A stretch of 7,878 nt of DNA from an uncultured Prevotellaceae bacterium. GTDB taxonomy: Bacteria > Bacteroidota > Bacteroidia > Bacteroidales > Muribaculaceae. The notes under the pieces were generated by a model. It was not told the DNA's origin, searched no databases, and worked only from the letters and a program-made list of their open reading frames with translations. The translations under genes and the position numbers were made by a program. Positions within the stretch are counted from its first letter, which is position 1. Each line of letters opens with the position of its first letter. This document shows positions 1 to 5,115 of this stretch, piece by piece. The DNA is taken from NCBI GenBank assembly GCA_900556245.1, contig USOC01000039.1:1-7878 (forward strand). Reading direction: 5' to 3'.

Positions 1-3
1 TTT

Positions 4-76
4 GCGGAAGTAGCTCAGTTGATAGAGCATCAGCCTTCCAAGCTGAGGGTCGCGAGTTTGAGCCTCGTCTTCCGCT
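4..76 (+). tRNA. tRNA-Gly, anticodon TCC
   Basis: A complete cloverleaf can be drawn. The acceptor stem is GCGGAAG (4-10) with CTTCCGC (69-75), and the discriminator base is T76. The D stem is GCTC (13-16) with GAGC (25-28). The anticodon stem is TCAGC (30-34) with GCTGA (42-46), and its loop CTTCCAA places TCC at 37-39, which reads GGA glycine codons. The T stem is GCGAG (52-56) with CTCGT (64-68). CCA is not encoded. One oddity is that the D loop reads GA instead of GG (A19 at position 22) and the T loop reads TTTGAGC instead of TTCGAGC (U56 at position 59). The universal G19-C56 tertiary pair is therefore A19-U56. A promoter, if any, lies before the window. Confidence 0.97.
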
Positions 77-83
77 CTGATTG

Positions 84-111
84 AAGAGTTCTCAAAAGGA
101 ACTCTTTTTTT
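84..111 (+). terminator. Rho-independent terminator of tRNA-Gly
   Basis: The inverted repeat AAGAGTTC (84-91) and GAACTCTT (99-106) forms an 8-bp stem with a 7-base loop. It runs directly into a T tract ending at 111. It begins 8 bases after the tRNA, so it most likely ends the tRNA transcript. Confidence 0.85.
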
Positions 112-428
112 GTATCTATACAAACACCGTCAAAATTTTTGCTTGAATTCAAAAAATAGCCAGTAGAACTGTCATACAGCACCCCGGCAGTTCAAATGTT
201 TTCTTCCCCTGTTCACGCAGTTGAAGACGAAGTTAATTGAGGGAGTGGCGCTTGCGCCTGGGAGATGGAAGCGGAAGGCAGTTGCCTGCAAATCCAGGTC
301 GGGTGGAATCAGTGAAGCTTGAAAATATATTTTACTACGCCACGTCATTGGATTTTAGCATCCTGTCGGCTTTTTCTGAATCCCTTTGTACGAAATACAG
401 CGTTGCTTCATTTTTCTTTTCGTGAATC
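112..428. other. Long intergenic stretch, no convincing gene
   Basis: About 320 bases separate the tRNA terminator from the aroK promoter. The only reading frame of note is a 62-codon frame from a TTG at 237, which has no recognisable domain and no ribosome-binding signal. An upstream extension of the aroK frame from 319 gives sequence unlike the start of any shikimate kinase. The one part that stands out is a G-rich segment at about 240-300 that can fold, described separately. I see no second tRNA, no repeat of the tRNA 3' end and no mobile-element remnant. Confidence 0.6.
247..298 (+). other. Candidate folded RNA element, unassigned
   Basis: Two pairings can be drawn. CCTGG (257-261) pairs with CCAGG (294-298), and these enclose a hairpin AGGC (276-279)/GCCT (284-287) with loop AGTT. 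A competing hairpin GGCG (247-250)/CGCC (255-258) with loop CTTG shares bases 257-258, so the two folds exclude each other. I do not recognise it as a known riboswitch, SRP RNA, 6S RNA or tmRNA. No good promoter box was found before it. It could be a small RNA, a leader element, or chance pairing in a G-rich segment. Confidence 0.22.
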
Positions 429-460
429 TTTGCGCCGGTTGAAAGATTGTCTTATCTTCG
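429..460 (+). promoter_or_regulatory. Bacteroidota-type promoter of aroK
   Basis: TTTG (429-432) is followed after exactly 20 bases by TATCTTCG (453-460), one mismatch from the -7 consensus TAnnTTTG. Spacing and elements fit the housekeeping sigma factor of Bacteroidota. The -7 box ends only 5 bases before the aroK ATG at 466, so transcription would begin at or within a few bases of the start codon. Confidence 0.65.
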
Positions 461-465
461 CTTCT

Positions 466-1005
466 ATGAAACCGGTTTTCTTGATTGGATATATGGGTTC
501 CGGAAAGACCACCGTCGGGCGGGAGCTTTCCGCACAGTTGGATTGCGAGTTTATAGATCTTGATATTTTTATTGAGAACCGTTACCGCAAGTCAATAAAA
601 AATCTGTTCGCTGAGTTTGGGGAGGAAAGATTCAGGCTGATTGAAAAGCACATTCTCGAAGAAGTATGCGAATTTCAGCAAGTAGTCGTAGCCTGCGGAG
701 GCGGAACGCCATGTTTTTTCGACAACGTGGAAACAATGAAATCCCACGGAACGGTCATCTATTTTGAAGTTCCGGTCGACGTGCTGTTCAGACGGCTCAC
801 TTTGCCCGGCTCGAAAGCCAAGCGACCCGTCATTGCTTCCAAGACCGACGCAGAACTCATGGAATTCATTTCACGGAACATTGCCGAAAGAGAGCCGTTC
901 TACCGCCGGGCCCACATCGTTTTCGACACCACTGACATCGAAACTGCAGCCACTACAAAAGCCACCGCCGCTACCCTCGCCCGCCTCCTCTCGCTCTATC
1001 TATAA
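466..1005 (+). CDS. aroK: Shikimate kinase
   Basis: This is a cytoplasmic enzyme that phosphorylates shikimate at O3 with ATP, the fifth step of the chorismate pathway to aromatic amino acids. The product is 179 residues, the usual family length. The P-loop GYMGSGKT is at residues 8-15. The DLD pair (D31, D33) matches the magnesium- and shikimate-binding aspartates, R57 in GEERFR matches the shikimate-binding arginine, GGG is at 78-80, the LID segment with KRPV is around 112-122, and R142 in the EREPFY motif matches the second substrate arginine. The frame is open upstream to 319, but ATG 466 is chosen because the protein then begins, as the family does, a few residues before the P-loop beta strand, and because the promoter sits just before it. 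The gene stands alone and converges on dnaX with 56 bases between the stops. No Shine-Dalgarno sequence is seen. Confidence 0.95.
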   Translation: MKPVFLIGYMGSGKTTVGRELSAQLDCEFIDLDIFIENRYRKSIKNLFAEFGEERFRLIEKHILEEVCEFQQVVVACGGGTPCFFDNVETMKSHGTVIYFEVPVDVLFRRLTLPGSKAKRPVIASKTDAELMEFISRNIAEREPFYRRAHIVFDTTDIETAATTKATAATLARLLSLYL

Positions 1006-1061
1006 TAGAAGGCTTTAAGCAATATAGAATATTTTTGTTATGTGCTGTTTTGTTAAGGGTA

Positions 1062-2846
1062 TCAGGCGAAGCCGAGGCGGTATTTTTCGATGAAGTCTTT
1101 GGTCTTGGGCTTGCGTTGCACGATGTCTACAAGCAGCTCCTTGTTGGTCAGCGACTTTTCGTTTTCGCCTTTTTTCCTGAGACCTGTTTTCAGCGTCACA
1201 CGGTCGTTTTTCAGCCTGTCGCGGAGAAATTGCGTCAGTTCCGCCTGTTTTTGCTCGAATTTTTCGATTTGGGCTTGGTTTTCCATTTCGAAATAGTAAG
1301 TGTCGGGCGAGACTGGTTTGGGAAATCCTGCCTTCATTGCGTTTGTCAGGATGATATCCTCCGGATGGCTCAGTATAAAGTCGCGCCACCCGTCTTGAAA
1401 CTGTTCTTCCGTATAGACGCTGTTTTGCGTTGTTTTGGAAGCGTGTTGAGTCTTCTCATATTCCGTTTGGCTTTCGCTCACCGTGCCGGCTGCTTCCGAA
1501 AATTCAGCAAGCGACTGCTTGATGGAGATGGACGGGATAGTAGCCGTTTTCAGGGTGGGAACCGACATTTTCGGCATCGGAGGCAGTTTGACGGATGGTG
1601 CCGGCGCGGATGCCGGTGCCGACAAGTGGGGCTGTGCAGCTGGAGTTGGCGTTTGGGGAGCGGTTGGACTTGTACGCGTGGCGGAGACCGTATGCGTTTG
1701 TGCTTTCTCAATCTTTTTCAGGGTCGGCTGTGGTTGAGGCGAAGGGTTGTCGCCGCTGAACAGCTGACAGATTTTGATAAGCGTCAGTTCCACCAGAAAT
1801 CGCTTGTTGGTGGCCGACGTGTAGTTGAGGTCACATGTATTGCAAAGGTCCATGGCCGAATAGAGTTTGCCCGTCTGGCATCTCGACGACTGTTCGCTGT
1901 AGCGTTGTGCTGTTTCGCCTGTCACGTCAAGCAACGGCAGTAGTTCAGCCGAATGGCTTACCACCAGCTCTCGCAGGTGTGAGGCGAGACCGTTGATGAA
2001 AACTTTTGAGTCGAAGCCGTGGTCACGGATATCCTTGTAGATGAGCAGCGACTGCTCGACGCTGCCGTTCAGGAATGCGTCGACAAGCCGGAAATAATAG
2101 TCATAGTCAAGGATGTTCAGGTTGTCGATGGTTGCCTGATAGGTGATGTTGCCCATCGATGATGCAGCCACTTGGTCGAATATTGAAAGTGCGTCGCGCA
2201 TCGCGCCGTCAGCTTTCTGGGCAATTACGTTGAGTGCTTCCGGCTCTGTTTGGAAGCCTTCGCATTCAGCCACATAGTGAAGTTGTTCGGCGATGTCTGC
2301 CGGGGTGATGCGCAGAAAATCGTATTTCTGGCATCGTGACAGGATTGTCGGAAGAATTTTCTGGCGTTCCGTTGTGGCAAGGATGAAAATCACGTAGGCG
2401 GGAGGCTCTTCGAGTGTCTTCAGAAAGGCGTTGAATGCTGAAGTGGTAAGCATGTGTACCTCGTCCACGATAAATACTCTGTAGCGTCCCGTCACAGGTG
2501 GTATCAGCACTTGGTCGGTCAGTTGCCGGATATCGTCTACGCTGTTGTTCGACGCCGCGTCAAGCTCGATGATGTTCAGCGAACGTTGCTCGTTGAACGC
2601 CCGGCACGATTCACATTCGTTGCAAGGCTCGCCGTCGGCCGTCAGATTCGAGCAGTTGATGGCTTTGGCGAAAATACGTGCCATGGTAGTCTTGCCGACG
2701 CCCCGTTGTCCGCAGAACAGGTAGGAATGAGCCAGTCGTCCTGACAATATCGCATTTTTCAGCGTATTGACCAAGGCATGCTGGCCGACGACCGACTTGA
2801 AAGTTGACGGGCGGTATTTTCTGGCTGAGACGATATAATTATCCAT
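1062..2846 (-). CDS. dnaX: DNA polymerase III subunit gamma/tau
   Basis: This is the clamp-loader ATPase that, with delta and delta', opens and loads the sliding clamp and links polymerase cores at the replication fork. The product has 594 residues. The AAA+ core fills about residues 1-370, with Walker A GQRGVGKT (46-53), zinc-binding cysteines C65, C75, C78 and C81, Walker B VFIVDEVH (124-131), sensor 1 ATTE (157-160), the SRC arginine-finger motif (170-172) and sensor 2 GAMRDA (214-219). A Pro/Ala/Ser/Thr-rich linker follows at about 365-440. A charged C-terminal domain (about 475-594) corresponds in position to the polymerase-binding part of tau. The slippery A AAA AAG heptamer that yields gamma in E. 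coli is not present in frame; the nearest match, CTG AAA AAG near residue 377, lacks it. ATG 2846 gives the usual N-terminus (RKYRP at 9-13). The leader is A-rich and has no Shine-Dalgarno sequence. Confidence 0.97.
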   Translation of the reverse strand: MDNYIVSARKYRPSTFKSVVGQHALVNTLKNAILSGRLAHSYLFCGQRGVGKTTMARIFAKAINCSNLTADGEPCNECESCRAFNEQRSLNIIELDAASNNSVDDIRQLTDQVLIPPVTGRYRVFIVDEVHMLTTSAFNAFLKTLEEPPAYVIFILATTERQKILPTILSRCQKYDFLRITPADIAEQLHYVAECEGFQTEPEALNVIAQKADGAMRDALSIFDQVAASSMGNITYQATIDNLNILDYDYYFRLVDAFLNGSVEQSLLIYKDIRDHGFDSKVFINGLASHLRELVVSHSAELLPLLDVTGETAQRYSEQSSRCQTGKLYSAMDLCNTCDLNYTSATNKRFLVELTLIKICQLFSGDNPSPQPQPTLKKIEKAQTHTVSATRTSPTAPQTPTPAAQPHLSAPASAPAPSVKLPPMPKMSVPTLKTATIPSISIKQSLAEFSEAAGTVSESQTEYEKTQHASKTTQNSVYTEEQFQDGWRDFILSHPEDIILTNAMKAGFPKPVSPDTYYFEMENQAQIEKFEQKQAELTQFLRDRLKNDRVTLKTGLRKKGENEKSLTNKELLVDIVQRKPKTKDFIEKYRLGFA

Positions 2847-2915
2847 TTGCTGCTGTTTTGATTGTTTTTATTGGATATCGGCGGTCTCGATGTTTTTTCG
2901 ATAAGCCTCTACAAG

Positions 2916-2923
2916 CAAAGATA
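2916..2923 (-). promoter_or_regulatory. Probable -7 box of the dnaX promoter
   Basis: On the minus strand this reads TATCTTTG, a perfect match to TAnnTTTG, and would give a leader of about 65 bases before the dnaX ATG at 2846. No clear TTTG -33 box is found 19-21 bases upstream; that stretch is A- and G-rich. The 154-base gap between dnaX and the epimerase gene (2847-3000) holds nothing else I can support, and there is no strong terminator for the epimerase gene. Confidence 0.5.
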
Positions 2924-3000
2924 CGCTTTTTTCCGCGCATTGGTTCGATAAAAGGGGCAAAAAGTACATCCGATACTGGTATTCCTGTTGCTTGTATGCG

Positions 3001-4011
3001 TTATAGCCAGCCGTTATCCCGATACCATGCGATGGCTTCTTTCAAACCTTTGCGCAGGTCATATTTCGGATTGAAGCCGAAATCCTTGCGTGCTTCCGTC
3101 GTGTCGCAGTTCCAGTTGCGTTGCTTCATGATGATATACTTGTCGCGGTTCAGCGTGCTGGTCGTTTTTCTCAGCGACGCCCATTGTTCGGCCGCGAAGC
3201 ACACGGCTTTCAGCAGCCACAGAGGAGCTGTCAGTGCCACAACATGACGTTTGCCGAGTTCCTGTTTCACGATGTCCCGAAAATCTTTCTGAGAATAGAG
3301 GTTGCCGTCCGAAAGAAGATACGATTTTCGGCGTTTCCCTGATTCGAGGGCGTCAAAAACGGCACAGGCGAGGTCTTTCACATAGATGAACGTCAGCATC
3401 TGGCGTCGAAATCCTACGCTGAAGTCAAACCCACAGGCGATTGTCTTGATCATCAGATAGTAGTCGCGCTCGCGCGGTCCGTAGACGCCGGTCGGACGGA
3501 GAGCGATGTAAGGGAAACCCTCGAGGTATTTGAGATATTGCTCGGCTTTCAGTTTGGAAGCGCCGTAGCGTGTGTTCGGATGTGGTATGCTGCGGGCGGT
3601 AAAAGGTTGGTACCCGGTTTCGTCCCCGATGCCCAAGAGTCCCATGCTGCTCATCATCAGAAACCCGTCTGGAACGGCGTTCTGTCTGACAAGCGTGTCG
3701 GCGAGAAGACGCACATACCCATAGTTGATTTTGTCGAAATCGTCGGCATGGCGGCATTTTGTCGCACCAAGGTTATGCACGATATAGTCCCATTTGCCAT
3801 GTTTCTCTATTTCTTCCGAAATGGTTGTCGAGAGAGCGTCGGCATTCCCGAAATTGAGTTCCACAAATTGAATGCGGGGGTCGGTCAGATATTTTCTGGA
3901 GGTTGTGGCGCGCACTGCCGCCCACACTTCATATCCCCTTTTGAGTGCTTCCTCGATAATGAAGCCGCCGATAAATCCGCCGGCTCCTGTGACTAATACT
4001 TTCTTTGCCAT
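3001..4011 (-). CDS. NAD(P)-dependent epimerase/dehydratase (extended SDR)
   Basis: This is a 336-residue cytoplasmic Rossmann-fold oxidoreductase of the extended short-chain dehydrogenase/reductase type, the group containing sugar-nucleotide epimerases, 4,6-dehydratases and 3-beta-hydroxysteroid-like reductases. The nucleotide-binding motif GAGGFIG (9-15) lies after the first beta strand. Catalytic residues are visible: S121/S122 in MMSSMG and YGASK with Y149 and K153. RPTGVYGP (172-179) and VKDLA (211-215) are further family landmarks, and the C-terminal segment with NPKYDLRKGLKEAI is the usual substrate-side end. The substrate cannot be told from the sequence. A possible membrane-associating segment lies near 262-275 (PLWLLKAVCFAAEQ). 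It is transcribed alone from the duplicated promoter region at 4052-4185. ATG 4011 puts the glycine motif at residue 9, as expected. There are no neighbouring glycan-synthesis genes to suggest a pathway. Confidence 0.9.
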   Translation of the reverse strand: MAKKVLVTGAGGFIGGFIIEEALKRGYEVWAAVRATTSRKYLTDPRIQFVELNFGNADALSTTISEEIEKHGKWDYIVHNLGATKCRHADDFDKINYGYVRLLADTLVRQNAVPDGFLMMSSMGLLGIGDETGYQPFTARSIPHPNTRYGASKLKAEQYLKYLEGFPYIALRPTGVYGPRERDYYLMIKTIACGFDFSVGFRRQMLTFIYVKDLACAVFDALESGKRRKSYLLSDGNLYSQKDFRDIVKQELGKRHVVALTAPLWLLKAVCFAAEQWASLRKTTSTLNRDKYIIMKQRNWNCDTTEARKDFGFNPKYDLRKGLKEAIAWYRDNGWL

Positions 4012-4033
4012 ATCTCGTTTACGTTACAATGAA

Positions 4034-4050
4034 AGGAAAATGTTTTTCCT
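4034..4050 (-). other. Small hairpin in the epimerase leader
   Basis: On the minus strand AGGAAAA and TTTTCCT form a perfect 7-bp stem with a 3-base loop, 22 bases before the epimerase start codon. It would be present in mRNA from either upstream promoter. It is A/T-rich and lacks a following T tract of its own, so it is not a terminator. It may be chance. Confidence 0.25.
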
Positions 4051-4051
4051 C

Positions 4052-4077
4052 ACCGCATCCTGTCTTATGCAAAGATA
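4052..4077. repeat. 26-bp direct repeat, copy nearest the epimerase gene
   Basis: This segment is identical over 26 bases to 4136-4161, starting ACCGCATCC and ending CAAAGATA on the plus strand. The match stops sharply at both edges. The segment contains a minus-strand TATCTTTG box and the bases that would be transcribed first. Confidence 0.95.
4070..4077 (-). promoter_or_regulatory. Second (proximal) -7 box before the epimerase gene
   Basis: This reads TATCTTTG on the minus strand, inside the proximal repeat copy. A start about 6 bases later would give a leader of some 50-55 bases. There is no recognisable -33 element at the right distance (the plus strand at 4098-4101 is CGCG), so this copy is likely weaker than the distal one or inactive. 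Confidence 0.4.
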
Positions 4078-4102
4078 CGGAAAGGTGAGTGCAGCACCGC
4101 GC

Positions 4103-4118
4103 CAAAAGCTTGCTTTTG
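4103..4118 (-). other. Hairpin between the two promoter copies
   Basis: CAAAAG and CTTTTG form a 6-bp stem around a 4-base loop. It lies between the distal and proximal promoter boxes, so only the longer transcript would carry it. No T tract follows on either strand, so it is not an intrinsic terminator. Confidence 0.3.
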
Positions 4119-4135
4119 AGCGAAGGTATTGCCGA

Positions 4136-4161
4136 ACCGCATCCTGTCTTATGCAAAGATA
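4136..4161. repeat. 26-bp direct repeat, distal copy
   Basis: This is a perfect copy of 4052-4077, offset by 84 bp. The 58 bases between the copies are not duplicated elsewhere in the window, so this is not a simple tandem duplication of an 84-bp unit. Confidence 0.95.
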
Positions 4162-4185
4162 AGACCTTTGTGTCGTTGTCGCAAG
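4154..4185 (-). promoter_or_regulatory. Bacteroidota-type promoter, distal copy, of the epimerase gene
   Basis: On the minus strand CTTG (4185-4182) is followed after 20 bases by TATCTTTG (4161-4154), a perfect -7 box with correct spacing. This is the best promoter match in the window. It lies 37 bases past the stop of the WYL gene and would give a leader of about 137 bases ahead of the epimerase ATG. Confidence 0.72.
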
Positions 4186-4186
4186 T

Positions 4187-4202
4187 GCTTTTGCGCTTTT
4201 GC
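4187..4202. repeat. Two tandem GCTTTTGC octamers
   Basis: The octamer occurs twice head to tail, directly upstream (minus-strand sense) of the -33 element of the distal epimerase promoter. A seven-base copy (GCTTTTG) recurs at 4112-4118. The position would suit an activator or upstream-element site, but nothing in the sequence proves this. Confidence 0.35.
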
Positions 4203-4221
4203 TTGGTTGGAAATGGAGGGT

Positions 4222-5109
4222 TCAGTTGTAGTTGTCGAGAGATTTGCGGAGTTCGTCCACGATGATGGCTCGCAGTTCGACCGGGGCTATCACCGTAATC
4301 CGGTGGCCGTAGGAAAGCAGCTCCTGAACAAGGTCGTAAGTGATGTAGAGATGATAGCTGAAGATGGAATAACCGTCGCAGAGTTGTTCCTGTTGAGAGG
4401 GATGGAGCGGCAAAGCGCGGAAATATTTCGACTGTTCGCTGTCGGCTTTGATTGTGACGGTTTTCGCTTCCGACATCGAGGTCATGATTCCGAAAGCATT
4501 CTTAAAAAACTCTTTTACGCCGATTTCCGGCTTTTCGTAAGTCTCTTCGGTGATGGTGATGTCACTGAGACGGTCAAGGGAATAAGTCTTGATTTTTCGG
4601 TCTTTGTCGTTATACCCGATGACATACCATCGCTGGCGGAAAATCCGCAGAAAGTACGGCGCAATGACGATGCCTTCCGTCGGATTCTGGCGATAGAACG
4701 GTGTGTAGGTGAATCTGATTTTTCTCAATGACTTGATGGCGTCGATTACTGAGCTTAGATGTTGGCGGGCCGAAGGCACTTCTTCCAGCATGACGCAATC
4801 GGCTATTTCGCTGGCAGAGCTGAGCATTCCGTTGATAGACATGGAGTTGACCAGCCATCCGTTGAATTCCGACGTATTGTCGGAGTTTTCGATGAAATAT
4901 TCAAAAGTAGAAGGATTGTAGCCGATGGTGATGCCAAGCAATTCTTCGATGCCGTTGCGGTAGTTGTAGAATGTGCGGCGGGCAAGCGGTTCGCCTCCGG
5001 AGACGTCAGCCTCCCGCCAAAGCATGTCAAGCTCTTGGCGGGAGATGCGTCCGTATCTTTCGATAGTCTCAAGAATCCAGATATATCGGTTTAGAAGATG
5101 TCGCGACAT
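4222..5109 (-). CDS. WYL-domain transcriptional regulator
   Basis: This is a 295-residue protein with the layout of WYL regulators. An N-terminal winged-helix-like DNA-binding region fills about 1-60 (with ERYGRISRQELDMLW at 17-31 and RRTFYNYRNGIEELLG at 44-59). A WYL ligand-sensing domain at about 118-190 contains the defining RWYVIGYN (160-167) and YSLDRLSDI (176-184). A C-terminal WCX-type segment covers about 215-290. Such proteins are known as repressors or activators that sense small ligands or nucleic acid; the ligand here is unknown. The gene starts 6 bases after the symporter stop, and its start region overlaps an A-rich run that may serve as ribosome entry site, so it is almost certainly co-transcribed with the symporter and NamZ genes. 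No terminator is seen after it before the epimerase promoter at 4185. ATG 5109 is the natural start. Confidence 0.9.
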   Translation of the reverse strand: MSRHLLNRYIWILETIERYGRISRQELDMLWREADVSGGEPLARRTFYNYRNGIEELLGITIGYNPSTFEYFIENSDNTSEFNGWLVNSMSINGMLSSASEIADCVMLEEVPSARQHLSSVIDAIKSLRKIRFTYTPFYRQNPTEGIVIAPYFLRIFRQRWYVIGYNDKDRKIKTYSLDRLSDITITEETYEKPEIGVKEFFKNAFGIMTSMSEAKTVTIKADSEQSKYFRALPLHPSQQEQLCDGYSIFSYHLYITYDLVQELLSYGHRITVIAPVELRAIIVDELRKSLDNYN

Positions 5110-5115
5110 GAGCGC

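Noticed and set aside
50..76. The tRNA-Gly 3' end as an integration (attachment) site
   Set aside because: No second copy of the tRNA 3' end and no integrase are present in the window, and the genes downstream are chromosomal housekeeping or metabolic genes.
237..425. A 62-codon frame from TTG 237
   Set aside because: It has no ribosome-binding signal, no promoter box nearby and no recognisable domain, and it overlaps the candidate RNA fold.
319..465. A 49-codon upstream extension of the aroK frame
   Set aside because: Starting at 319 would add sequence absent from shikimate kinases and would place the promoter inside the gene; ATG 466 gives the normal family start and length.
1006..1061. 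A terminator between the convergent aroK and dnaX genes
   Set aside because: Only a 5-bp all-A/T stem (1021-1033, loop AGA) before a short T run is visible, and GCTTTAAGC has a one-base loop. This is too weak to call.
1690..1725. A possible programmed frameshift site in dnaX that would produce gamma
   Set aside because: The A run on the coding strand reads CTG AAA AAG, not the in-frame A AAA AAG heptamer, and no clear downstream stem was found; the full-length tau reading is preferred.
1035..1943. A 302-codon open frame on the plus strand across dnaX
   Set aside because: It is a shadow of the dnaX reading frame: no domain is recognisable, the translation is Cys/Arg/Phe-rich, and the minus-strand frame shows full clamp-loader motifs.
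2940..3000. A terminator after the epimerase gene
   Set aside because: An imperfect stem around GAATACCAGTATC is too short and its loop too small, and the following T run is several bases away.
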